The notes under the pieces: generated by a model
Databases searched by the model: none
Seen by the model: the letters and a program-made list of their open reading frames with translations, nothing else
Told to the model about the DNA's origin: nothing
Program-made: the position numbers and the translations under genes
Part shown: positions 23,971 through 32,142 of the stretch, in pieces
Layout: every line of letters starts with the position of its first letter
Position numbering within the stretch: the first letter of the stretch is position 1
Assembly (NCBI RefSeq): GCF_030209835.1
Contig: NZ_JARVRF010000033.1
Span: 1 to 40,034, forward strand
Origin: Arthrobacter sp. efr-133-R2A-120
Lineage (GTDB): Bacteria; Actinomycetota; Actinomycetes; Actinomycetales; Micrococcaceae
Direction: 5' to 3'
DNA length: 40,034 nt

Positions 23971-24828
23971 ATGAACACCGTCACCCTTAACAACGGCGTC
24001 GAAATGCCAATCCTCGGCTTCGGCGTCTTCCAGATCCCGGACGAGGAAACCCAGGCCGCGGTGGAAGCCGCCCTCGACGCCGGTTACCGTCACCTGGACA
24101 CTGCCGCTTCTTACGGAAACGAGGCCGCCGTCGGGGCTGCGATCAAGGCGAGTGGCCTCGCCCGCGACGAACTCTTCATCACCACCAAGCTCTGGATCCA
24201 GCACGCCCCCACGGGCAGCGTCCAGGACGACACCAAGCGCGCCTTCGACAACTCACTGAACCGCCTCGGACTCGACTACGTCGACCTGTACCTGATCCAC
24301 CAGCCCCTCGGGGACTACTACAGCGAGTGGCGCGCCATGCAGGACATCAACAAGGCCGGTCTCGCCCGCGCGATCGGGGTCTCCAATTTCCACCTCGACC
24401 GGCTGGTGGACCTCATCGACCACAACGAGATCGTCCCGGCCGTCAACCAGATCGAGACCCACCCCTTCCACCAGCGCGCCGCCGACCAAGCAATGATGAG
24501 CGAACGCAGCGTCCAAATCGAGTCCTGGGGACCATTCGCCGAAGGCAAGAACAACCTGTTCACCAACCCGCTTCTCAGCGCCATCGCCGAAGCCCACGGC
24601 AAGTCCGTCGCCCAAGTGGTTCTCCGCTGGCTCATCCAGCGCGACGTCGTCGTCATCCCCAAGTCAGTCCGGCCGGAACGCATGGTCCAGAACCTCGACG
24701 TCTTCGACTTCACCCTCACGGACGAGCAGATGAGCCAGATCGCCACCCTGGACACCGGAGCCAGCCTCTTCTTCGACCACCGCGACCCGGCCATGGTCAG
24801 CTGGCTCGGCGGACGCAGGATCAACTGA
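23971..24828 (+). CDS. Aldo/keto reductase
   Basis: A 285-residue TIM-barrel reductase of the AKR5-like 2,5-diketo-D-gluconate reductase group. The catalytic tetrad is visible: Asp43 and Tyr48 ([14 protein letters not shown]), Lys73 (TTKLW) and His110 (LIHQP). The NADPH site includes [13 protein letters not shown] (about residues 229-241). It reduces aldehydes or ketones with NADPH. Last gene of the TetR-linked operon; AAGGAAA precedes the ATG. Confidence 0.93.
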   Translation: MNTVTLNNGVEMPILGFGVFQIPDEETQAAVEAALDAGYRHLDTAASYGNEAAVGAAIKASGLARDELFITTKLWIQHAPTGSVQDDTKRAFDNSLNRLGLDYVDLYLIHQPLGDYYSEWRAMQDINKAGLARAIGVSNFHLDRLVDLIDHNEIVPAVNQIETHPFHQRAADQAMMSERSVQIESWGPFAEGKNNLFTNPLLSAIAEAHGKSVAQVVLRWLIQRDVVVIPKSVRPERMVQNLDVFDFTLTDEQMSQIATLDTGASLFFDHRDPAMVSWLGGRRIN

Positions 24829-24918
24829 TCCCACGCTGGGTTACCGCCCTGCCCTCGTCCAGCAAACTTGCAGCTTCTGTCCGGTTTCCGCACTGTGTTC
24901 CGGTCCTATCCTGAGGGG

Positions 24919-26493
24919 GTGGAGCAGAATACGGAGTCTGGGAGTGGCGAGCGGGAAGACCGCGAGCCCCACTTCAGGGTGAGCCGGCGCGGGTTCCTTA
25001 CGGGGGCGGGGATGGCAGGCGCGGGATTGCTCGCCGGCCTCGGCATCGCCAGGACGGGCGTGTTGCCCGGGGGAACGGCCGCGGTCAGCGCTGCTACCCC
25101 GACGCCGGCAGCGTCACCCTCGCCGTCGCCGAGCAACACGGCTTCCGTACCTTCGATCCGTAGCTTCGTTTCCACCGCTTTGACCGCAGCACGCGTTGCC
25201 AGCTGGGCTACCGGGCCCACAGGTGCGGGCCTCGTGTTCGTGGGGCCGATGGGCCACGGCACCAACGGGCTGATCATGGACAACCACGGGGAACCGATAT
25301 GGATGGAACCGACCGGTTCCGGCGTGACGGACCTTCGCGTGCAAGCCTTCGAAGGCCAATCGGTGCTGACTTATTGGACTGGAATCGGAACCGGCGGACA
25401 CGGTGCGGGAAAGGGCGTCGTCAAGGATGCCCACTACCGCACCGTGGCCGAAGTCAACACAGGCAACGGGCTGCAAGCGGATCTGCACGAGTTCACCATC
25501 ACCCCTGCCGGGACGGCGTTGATGATCTCCTACCCAACAGTCCAGCACGACCTGACATCTGTGGGCGGACCCGCACAGGGCTACATGTTTGATTGCCATG
25601 TCCAGGAAGTCGGCATCCGTTCCGGAAAAGTCCTCTTCGATTGGACGGCCTCGGACCACATCGACCTGGCTGAGTCCTATGTGCGCCCGTCGGATAACCC
25701 CAAGGCCGACGGCTCCGACGCCACGAAAGCGTTCGATCCCTTCCACCTCAATTCCGTGGACGAGAGCGGAGACGCGCTCCTCGTTTCGTCCCGCCACACG
25801 CACACCGCCTATTTGATCGGCCGTTCGGACGGGAAGATCCGCTGGCGTTTGGGCGGGAAACGCAGCGACTTCTCGATGACTCCGGAATCCGTCTTCGCTT
25901 GGCAGCATGATGTTCGACGCCGGCCCAACGGGATCATCAGCATGTTCGACAACCACTACAACCAGGGCACCACCGGGACATCGCGCGGGCTGCTCCTCGC
26001 CGTCGACGAAAAGGCGCGCACCGCCGTCGTCAAGCAGGAGTTCAGCAGGGGTGGCCACCGGGGCGACGCCGAAGGGAACCTGCAGTTCCTCGATAACGGG
26101 CACGTCCTTGTGGGCTGGGGAGCGGACCCCGCCGCCACCGAATTCACCCCGGATGGGAAAGCGGTATTCGAGGCGACCGGACTAGGCGACGCCTCCTACC
26201 GCACCTATCGCTCGCCGTGGACAGGCCGCCCGGACACCGTCCCCGACCTGGCCGCGGTTCCGGGCAACGGGTCCACGATGCAGCTCCACACCAGTTGGAA
26301 TGGCGCAACCGAGGTCGCTAAATGGAGGTTCCTCACCGGAACCGGCCCCGGTTCACTGTCCGAGGCAGTGACGGTTCCGCGCCGCGGCTTTGAAACGTCG
26401 ACGGCGGTGGCCGCCGCGCCGAGGGCCGCCGTCGAGGCTTTGGATAAGTCCGGCAACGTTTTGGCGACGTCCACGGTCATCGCCACTGCCTGA
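24919..26493 (+). CDS. Tat-exported arylsulfotransferase (ASST)-like protein
   Basis: About 524 residues from a GTG at 24919. A twin-arginine signal is clear (VSRRGFLTGAGMAGAGLLAGLGIA), followed by a Pro/Ser linker (TPTPAASPSPSPS). The mature part has beta-propeller-like repeats with the arylsulfotransferase pattern: NGLIMDNHGEPIWM, DLHEFTITPAGTALM, FHLNSVDESGDALLVSSRHTHTAYLI, KIRWRLGGKRSDF and FAWQHDVRRRPNGIISMFDNH; His residues in these blocks are the likely active-site residues. The family transfers sulfate between phenolic compounds, but actinobacterial members are uncharacterised. The start is uncertain: a GTG at 24979 just before SRRGFL and a TTG at 24868 are alternatives. Confidence 0.82.
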   Translation: MEQNTESGSGEREDREPHFRVSRRGFLTGAGMAGAGLLAGLGIARTGVLPGGTAAVSAATPTPAASPSPSPSNTASVPSIRSFVSTALTAARVASWATGPTGAGLVFVGPMGHGTNGLIMDNHGEPIWMEPTGSGVTDLRVQAFEGQSVLTYWTGIGTGGHGAGKGVVKDAHYRTVAEVNTGNGLQADLHEFTITPAGTALMISYPTVQHDLTSVGGPAQGYMFDCHVQEVGIRSGKVLFDWTASDHIDLAESYVRPSDNPKADGSDATKAFDPFHLNSVDESGDALLVSSRHTHTAYLIGRSDGKIRWRLGGKRSDFSMTPESVFAWQHDVRRRPNGIISMFDNHYNQGTTGTSRGLLLAVDEKARTAVVKQEFSRGGHRGDAEGNLQFLDNGHVLVGWGADPAATEFTPDGKAVFEATGLGDASYRTYRSPWTGRPDTVPDLAAVPGNGSTMQLHTSWNGATEVAKWRFLTGTGPGSLSEAVTVPRRGFETSTAVAAAPRAAVEALDKSGNVLATSTVIATA

Positions 26494-26523
26494 GTCTTGT
26501 CGAACCGCGTTACGGCGGCGGAG

Positions 26524-27975
26524 CTACGGAAGCAGGTGTTCGTGCGCGGCCGCCTCCAGGGCGTCGGCCTCTTCCTTGGCCATGCGGGTCTCTGCCTCGA
26601 CGTCGATACGCCGGGTCATCAGCCAATACAGCCCGGCGGAGACCGGGAGCCCGATAAACAGCGAGATGTCGGCGCCGTCGATCGCGTGGGCTATGAACCC
26701 GACGAAGAGTTTGCCGGCGGAGAAGAAGGGGATCATCACCACAAAGCCGACGAGGTAGGAGATGATGCCGGGCCAGCCCCAGCGGCCGTAGATCCCATCC
26801 GGCTTGAAGATCTCTGCGATGGCGTAGTGGCCTTTGCGGACGATGAAGTAGTCGGTGAGGTTGACCGCTGTCCACGGAATGAAGAAGTACAGCACCAACA
26901 GCAGGAAGTCGTTGAAATTGGCGAGGAAGTCGGCCGACGCCAGGTTCGCCAGAACTACGGAAATGAGGGCGGTGATGGAGATCGTGATGATCCGGAGCCT
27001 CAGGGTCGGCCGGATCTGCCGGACGCTATCGATGGACGATATCAGGGTCAGCGATCCGCCGTACATGTTCAAGGCAGTCACTGACAGCAAGCCCAGGGCG
27101 GCGACGAACAACGCGATGCCACCGAATCCGCCGAAGAGCTGGTCGGCCGTGGATTTGATCGAGGCGATGGTTTCGAAGTTCTCACCGGCGGCCGCACCGA
27201 TGTACGCGCCCAGGAACATTACCCAAATACCGCCGAGGGCGCTGCCCCAGAACGTCCACCGGAATGTGCCCCGTCCGCTGGAGGGCGGGAGGTAGCGGGA
27301 GTAGTCAGAGACGTAGATGGCCCAGGAGATCTGGTAGCCGGCCGCGACCCCTAGCTGACCCAGGAACGGCACCAGATGGAAGTCAGCCAAGTTGTATGCG
27401 CCCGCGGGTATGGTCAGCTTGACGGCTGCAATGGTGAGCAACGCCAGCATGATGATGGTCAGGTAGGTCAGGTAGCGCTCAAAGGCGTGGATGAGGTCAT
27501 AGCCGAACAAGGCAATGACGACGGCGATAATGGTGACCACCCAGAACCACAGGTTTTGGGACCCGAAGTTGATCGACTCCGAGATGGCTTGGCCGGCCAG
27601 GATGGTGTTGAAGATATTGAAGCCCGCGTACTGGAGGTAGGCAAAGAGCCAAACCAGCAGGGCACCGATGTAGCCGAACTGCGGCCGGGACTGGATCATC
27701 TGCGGTAAGCCGAGCTGGGGGCCCTGTGAGGAGTGCGCGGCCATGAACAGCGTGCCGACGAGTACCCCGATGGCGATCGCGAGCAGCGACCAGATCAAGT
27801 TGCCGCCGGTGGTGATGCTGATCAACCCCACTGCCAGGGTGGCGATCTGGGCATTGCTGACGAACCACAGCGGTCCGATGTGCGAGACCTTGCCGTGCCG
27901 CTCGTTCAAAGGAACATAGTCGATCGACCGGATCTCCAGCCCGCGGCCCGATCCTTTGTCCGTCGTAGTGCTCAT
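26524..27975 (-). CDS. NCS1 family nucleobase/cation symporter
   Basis: A 483-residue membrane protein with about 12 helices. Family marks are the N-terminal RSIDYVPLNERHGK, the helix 1-3 region GGNLIWSLLAIAIGVLVGTLFMAAHSSQGPQLGLPQMIQSRPQFGYIGA, SWAIYVSDYSRYLPP near the substrate site, and FFIPWTAVNLTDYFIVRKGHYAIAEIFKPDGIYGRWGWPG. NCS1 carriers import purines, pyrimidines, hydantoins or allantoin. It is the last gene of the leftward operon with two C-N hydrolases and an APC permease. The ATG at 27975 is chosen for AAGGAG just upstream and the normal N-terminus, although the frame is open to 28248. Confidence 0.9.
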   Translation of the reverse strand: MSTTTDKGSGRGLEIRSIDYVPLNERHGKVSHIGPLWFVSNAQIATLAVGLISITTGGNLIWSLLAIAIGVLVGTLFMAAHSSQGPQLGLPQMIQSRPQFGYIGALLVWLFAYLQYAGFNIFNTILAGQAISESINFGSQNLWFWVVTIIAVVIALFGYDLIHAFERYLTYLTIIMLALLTIAAVKLTIPAGAYNLADFHLVPFLGQLGVAAGYQISWAIYVSDYSRYLPPSSGRGTFRWTFWGSALGGIWVMFLGAYIGAAAGENFETIASIKSTADQLFGGFGGIALFVAALGLLSVTALNMYGGSLTLISSIDSVRQIRPTLRLRIITISITALISVVLANLASADFLANFNDFLLLVLYFFIPWTAVNLTDYFIVRKGHYAIAEIFKPDGIYGRWGWPGIISYLVGFVVMIPFFSAGKLFVGFIAHAIDGADISLFIGLPVSAGLYWLMTRRIDVEAETRMAKEEADALEAAAHEHLLP

Positions 27976-28057
27976 GGCGTTTCTCCTTCGGAGCATCGGT
28001 GCATCTTGACTTTGGTTTAGCACAGAGTGGGGCGGCCCAGAAGAGGTCGCGAGGTTA

Positions 28058-28876
28058 CTAGGGGAGCCGGTGGTGCCGCCACGTGGGGAACTGGTCCCTG
28101 GCTGCCTGAACGGCATCCGGCGAGAGGTCCAGCGTTGCGGTGGCCGGCTCGGTGCCGAGGCTATGCAGGACAGTCCCGAGGGGATCAATGAGCATGCTGT
28201 AGCCGATGGACACCGGCGGAGTCTGGGAGACCGCCGCCACGTACACACCGTTCTCGATTGCCCGGGCCTTGGCCAAGGTGGCCCACTGCTCGGTCTTTGC
28301 AGTGCCGGGAACCCATGAAGAGCAGACGAGGAGCACCTCGGCGCCGGCGTCGGCCAGGATGCGCGCCAACTCGGGGAAGCGCAGGTCGTAGCAGGTCATC
28401 AATCCGAAGGTCACGCCGCCGCAGGAAAAAGTGACAGGCAGTGGCTCCGGGGCGGGTCTGATGTATTCCGATTCGCGGAATCCTTGGCAGTCAAACAGGT
28501 GGATCTTCCGGTAGCTGGCAAGGCGGGACCCGTCAGGACCGATGGCCACCAAGGTGTTGAAGGCCCGGTCCCGTTCTCGGGATCCGTCCGCTTCTTTGGT
28601 TTCGTCCCCCTCACCGGGCGCTTCCAGGAGGCCTGCGACGACGGCGATCCCGTAACGTGCCGCCGTCGCGTAGAGCTTGGAAGCCACCGGGCCGTAAAGC
28701 GGTTCGGCCATGTCCACGAAGCTCTGGTCCACCCGGCTTTTCTCGTACGTCGAGTACTCCGGGAACACAATGAGGTCAGAGCCCTCGTGGGCCGCCCGGG
28801 CACAGTAGTCCGCGATGAGGTCGAGGTTGCGGCTGACGTCCGTGCCGGAATCGATCTGGGCTAAGGTGATGCGCAC
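28058..28876 (-). CDS. Carbon-nitrogen hydrolase (nitrilase superfamily)
   Basis: A 272-residue hydrolase with the full nitrilase triad: Glu40 (IVFPEYS), Lys124 (SYRKIHLFD) and Cys162 (MTCYDLRFPE). The overall pattern resembles the Nit/omega-amidase-like branch, which cleaves C-N bonds of small amides. The substrate is unknown; the downstream NCS1 permease (82 nt away) suggests a nucleobase-derived or ureido compound, by context only. Start ATG at 28876. Confidence 0.9.
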   Translation of the reverse strand: MRITLAQIDSGTDVSRNLDLIADYCARAAHEGSDLIVFPEYSTYEKSRVDQSFVDMAEPLYGPVASKLYATAARYGIAVVAGLLEAPGEGDETKEADGSRERDRAFNTLVAIGPDGSRLASYRKIHLFDCQGFRESEYIRPAPEPLPVTFSCGGVTFGLMTCYDLRFPELARILADAGAEVLLVCSSWVPGTAKTEQWATLAKARAIENGVYVAAVSQTPPVSIGYSMLIDPLGTVLHSLGTEPATATLDLSPDAVQAARDQFPTWRHHRLP

Positions 28877-28913
28877 GCAGTCCTCATTTCTCCCCGTTTA
28901 CTGTGTTCCGCCG

Positions 28914-30263
28914 TCATACCAGGGCGGCTTCTTTTTCTTCCATCACCATCTCCGGCGGCGCCTTCCGGAACCCCTTGGTGATGATGCCCAGTACTACGAC
29001 GCCGACGCACAGCCAGATCAGCCCGAGCGTGATGGCATTCGAATCCAGCTGGGAGAGCAGGAACCCGTCGATAATGGCTCCCACCGCTGGCATGACCACG
29101 TAGAACAAGACGCTGAGCCGGTGCCCCGAGCGTCGTTGGCGCAGGTAGTAGGCAATGACCGAGATGTTGACGAGGGTGAAGGCCGTAAAGGCGCCAAAGT
29201 TGATGAACGACGTCGATGTGGCTACATCCAGGAACATGGCGATGAGTCCCACCGCGCCTGTAATGACCAGGTTGAACACCGGAGTGTGGAAGGACTTGTT
29301 CAGCGCCCCGAAGACTTTCTTCGGCAGGACTGAATCCCGGCCCATGGCGTAGAGCAAACGTGAGGCGCTGGCCTGTGCCGCGAGCCCGGAGGCAAACTGG
29401 GACACCACGAGTCCGGCCAGGAAAACTGCGCCGAAGAATTGCCCGCCGATCTTCAGGGCAATGTCCGATGCCGCCGACGCCGAATCGTCGAAGACTCCGC
29501 CGGGGTGGATCAGCTGGGTGGTGTAGGAGACGACGACGAAGATCGCGCCGCCGATGAGTGCCACAAGCATGATCGCCTTCGGCACCGTCTTCTTCGGCTC
29601 GATGGTCTCCTCGGTGAGGGTGGACACCGCGTCAAAGCCCAGGAACGAGTACGCCGCGATGGCAGCTCCGGCGGTGATCTTGTCGAAGCTCGAGGTGTCG
29701 TTGAAGAAAGGAGCGGTGCTGACCAGGGCGCTCGCGCCGGAGGTCGAGACCAAGGTTCCAACGGACAGTGCAACGAACAGGACTATCACCAGAAGCTGAA
29801 ATGCCATCAGCAGGTAGTTGGCCTTGTCCGCCACCTTCACGCCAACCACGTTGAGCAGCGTGGTGATCGCGATGAACGCGACAATCCAGACCCCGATGGG
29901 AATGGCCGGGAACTGCGCGGTGAGGTAGGAGCCCCCGATCAGCCAGATGACCATCGGCAGGAACAAGTAGTCCAACAGGACTGCCCAACCGGCCAGGAAC
30001 CCGATCCGGGAATCGATGGAGCGGCGGATATAGGTGTAGGCGGAGCCGGCCACCGGATAGGCAACGGCCATGCGCCCGTAGCTCTGGGCCGTGAAGAGCA
30101 TGGCGACCATGGCCACGAGATAGGCCGACGGCGATGCTCCGCCGGTGGTTTCGGCGATCACGCCGAAGATCGCCAGGACGATGAGCGGGGTCAGGTAGGC
30201 CAGCCCGAACAGGACCAGCGAGGGCAGTTTCAGGGCGCGCGTGAGGCTCGGTTGCGTTGTCAC
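28914..30263 (-). CDS. APC superfamily amino-acid/amine permease
   Basis: A 449-residue permease with about 12 helices. The first helix has SLVLFGLAYLTPLIVLAIFGVIAETTGG; YPVAGSAYTYIRRSIDSRIGFLAGWAVLLDYLF and SFLGFDAVSTLTEETIEPKKTVPKAIM are the conserved APC blocks. The pattern is like putrescine- or amino-acid-importing members, but the substrate cannot be set. The start is the GTG at 30263 with AAGGAA upstream; an upstream frame to 30341 overlaps the preceding hydrolase. It follows that hydrolase by 10 nt, so the two are cotranscribed. Confidence 0.88.
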   Translation of the reverse strand: MTTQPSLTRALKLPSLVLFGLAYLTPLIVLAIFGVIAETTGGASPSAYLVAMVAMLFTAQSYGRMAVAYPVAGSAYTYIRRSIDSRIGFLAGWAVLLDYLFLPMVIWLIGGSYLTAQFPAIPIGVWIVAFIAITTLLNVVGVKVADKANYLLMAFQLLVIVLFVALSVGTLVSTSGASALVSTAPFFNDTSSFDKITAGAAIAAYSFLGFDAVSTLTEETIEPKKTVPKAIMLVALIGGAIFVVVSYTTQLIHPGGVFDDSASAASDIALKIGGQFFGAVFLAGLVVSQFASGLAAQASASRLLYAMGRDSVLPKKVFGALNKSFHTPVFNLVITGAVGLIAMFLDVATSTSFINFGAFTAFTLVNISVIAYYLRQRRSGHRLSVLFYVVMPAVGAIIDGFLLSQLDSNAITLGLIWLCVGVVVLGIITKGFRKAPPEMVMEEKEAALV

Positions 30264-30273
30264 CGGTGGTTCC

Positions 30274-31164
30274 TTAGGAGTTGGTGGACTGAGGGGTCCA
30301 CGTGGTCGGGTCGATGCGGCCTTGGTAGACCGGCAGGTCAATGGGCGGCTCGCCGGGGCGGAATTGGGACCAGGGGCGGTTCAGGTTTTCGGTCCCGTGT
30401 TCGCGGACATGCTCGACGGCGGATAGGTCCAGTTCCGCGGCGAGAAGGGTGGGCGCGTCGTCGTCGGCCTCGGCTATGGTGTTCCCCTCGGGGTCGACGA
30501 TCAGGCTGAGGCCTTTGCCGGTGGGTCCCGCGCAATTGACGCTGACCATGAAGACCTGGTTCACAATCGCGTTTGCCTTGGCGAGGACGAGTTCTTGCTT
30601 GCGGTCCGGCGTCGTGGTCTTAACGACGTTGAGGATCACTTCGGCGCCCATCCACGCCAACTGGCGGGTCACCTCGGGGAACCAGGCGTCGTAGCAAATG
30701 TTCAAGCCCACCGTGCCGATCCCTTCCAGGTGGACGGTTGTGAACCGGTCGCCGGGGTCGTAGGGCTCAAAGGGGCGCCAAGGAAAGACCTTGCGGTAGT
30801 AGCCGGCGAGCTCGCCTTCGGGGGAAAGGACCAACTGGGTATTGAACAATTGCCCCTCGGGGCCGCGCTCGCAGACGCTGCCCGGAACCAGCCAGATGCC
30901 CAAGTCCGCGGCTAGCTGCCGCAGCTCGTTGACGCGCGGACCGTCAAGCGGCTCGGCCGAGTCCTGCAGCACTTCCGTACGCTGCAGGTCCGGGTTGGAA
31001 TCCCCGAAAAGGTGCAGCTCCGGGAAGACCACGAGCTTGCTTTGCGGTTGGACCGCGACGGCGGCGGCGACCTCGGCTGCGAAGGCCTCGATCGGTTCGC
31101 CGATCAGTCGGGGTGATGCTTGCGCGGCGATGAGGGGAAGGATGCGTTGCACTGGTTTCTCCAC
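30274..31164 (-). CDS. Carbon-nitrogen hydrolase, amidase-like
   Basis: A 296-residue nitrilase-superfamily enzyme. The catalytic residues are Glu49 (VVFPELH), Lys125 (YYRKVFPWRPFEPYDPGD) and Cys157 (NICYDAWFPE). The block after the lysine, with PW..(E)..(PGD), recalls aliphatic amidases and formamidases, but this is only partial resemblance. It is the first gene of the four-gene operon and is divergent from the GntR-type regulator, so it probably starts the pathway for an imported amide. The ATG at 31164 lies 28 nt from the palindrome at 31192-31204. Confidence 0.88.
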   Translation of the reverse strand: MEKPVQRILPLIAAQASPRLIGEPIEAFAAEVAAAVAVQPQSKLVVFPELHLFGDSNPDLQRTEVLQDSAEPLDGPRVNELRQLAADLGIWLVPGSVCERGPEGQLFNTQLVLSPEGELAGYYRKVFPWRPFEPYDPGDRFTTVHLEGIGTVGLNICYDAWFPEVTRQLAWMGAEVILNVVKTTTPDRKQELVLAKANAIVNQVFMVSVNCAGPTGKGLSLIVDPEGNTIAEADDDAPTLLAAELDLSAVEHVREHGTENLNRPWSQFRPGEPPIDLPVYQGRIDPTTWTPQSTNS

Positions 31165-31191
31165 GTTGTTGTTGTGACTCGCCTCATATTA

Positions 31192-31204
31192 GATCATAAT
31201 GATC
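31192..31204. promoter_or_regulatory. Palindromic operator in the GntR/hydrolase gap
   Basis: GATCAT-A-ATGATC is a perfect 6-bp-arm palindrome in an AT-rich island within the 60-bp divergent gap. It is the likely binding site of the adjacent GntR-type regulator, controlling both directions. Confidence 0.6.
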
Positions 31205-31224
31205 AAATAAAAGGAAGGTGGATC

Positions 31225-32007
31225 TTGCCCCGTAAAGTAGCGGATATGACCCGACAGCTCGAGGACACCACCGGCGACTCATTGATCGATGCTGCCCCTC
31301 TGCTCGGAATCGACCGGAGGAGCGCAATCGACGCCGTGCGCCTGCGGATCGGCATGGCCATCTCCTTGGGGCTGCTTCAGCCGGGGGAGAGGCTGCCCGA
31401 CCAGCAAGACGTCGCGCTGGGCCTGTCGGTCAGCCCGATCACGGCACGCAGGGCCCTGGCGAGCCTGGCTGACCAAGGCGTCGTTGTCCGTCGTCGAGGA
31501 CGTGGCGGAGGAACCTTTGTCGCGGACGAGCCGCCGCGGAACGTGCTCGAGCAACTCACCGCGTCGCCCGCCGAATCCCTTGCCGTGAACCGGCTGGTGG
31601 ACCGTCGGCTGTTGTTCGAATGCGCGGTCACCCACTTCGCCGCGGTCAATGCCTCGGCAGCGCAGCTTGATGAGTTGGAACGGCTTACCCATGAAATGGC
31701 CGGATCAAGCAATTGGTCCGAGTATCACCAGGCTGACGAGAGGTTTCACCGGCTGGTCGCCGCGTCCTCGGGCTTGGGAGCGGCGGTCGACGTCTATAAC
31801 GAGGCATTGGCGGAACTCTACGCATACTTCATCCCGTACCCGATCGAGTTCCTCCACGAATCCAACCGGGACCATATTGCGCTCGTAAACGCCCTGCGGG
31901 CAGGCGACGACCGCTGTGCGGTGGAGGTATCGCGGCGCCACGTGGACGTGTTGCACAAGACGATGTTCATGGGCCTGGCGGGCGGCGACGGCCGCCAAAT
32001 GGGGTAA
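31225..32007 (+). CDS. GntR (FadR-type, FCD) transcriptional regulator
   Basis: A 260-residue regulator. The winged helix is at about residues 25-90 (IDAVRLRIGMAISLGLLQPGERLPDQQDVALGLSVSPITARRALASLADQGVVVRRRGRGGGTFV), and an all-helical FCD effector domain follows (RRLLFECAVTHFAAVNASAAQLDELERL... ADERFHRLVAASSGL... HVDVLHKTMF). FCD members usually bind carboxylates or amino-acid-like effectors and repress catabolic operons. The start is uncertain: TTG at 31225 has AAGGAAGG 6 nt upstream, and the ATG at 31246 is an alternative. It is divergent from the hydrolase operon. Confidence 0.9.
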   Translation: MPRKVADMTRQLEDTTGDSLIDAAPLLGIDRRSAIDAVRLRIGMAISLGLLQPGERLPDQQDVALGLSVSPITARRALASLADQGVVVRRRGRGGGTFVADEPPRNVLEQLTASPAESLAVNRLVDRRLLFECAVTHFAAVNASAAQLDELERLTHEMAGSSNWSEYHQADERFHRLVAASSGLGAAVDVYNEALAELYAYFIPYPIEFLHESNRDHIALVNALRAGDDRCAVEVSRRHVDVLHKTMFMGLAGGDGRQMG

Positions 32008-32027
32008 TCAACGACCCGTGCCTTATC

Positions 32028-32043
32028 GTCCGGTATATCGGAC
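32028..32043. promoter_or_regulatory. IclR-type operator upstream of NCS1 permease
   Basis: GTCCGGTATATCGGAC matches 15 of 16 positions of the perfect palindrome before the iclR-type gene (34882-34897). An AT-rich TAAATA hexamer follows at once and could be the -10 element of the permease promoter. Confidence 0.65.
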
Positions 32044-32142
32044 TAAATATGGCTACCTTTCGGTGATAGCCGTCACTTTGCATGCTCTGATTGATTCTCA
32101 GTTGGGGACATCGGACTTCGGTTGTCAAAGTGAGGATTAGGC

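Noticed and set aside
29439..30509. 356-codon frame antisense to the APC permease and hydrolase
   Set aside because: Antisense shadow rich in Gly/Arg/Asp; the opposite strand carries complete APC and C-N hydrolase motifs.
32087..32142. Possible leader peptide or riboswitch before the second NCS1 gene
   Set aside because: Only short imperfect stems and no recognisable purine or other aptamer core could be seen.
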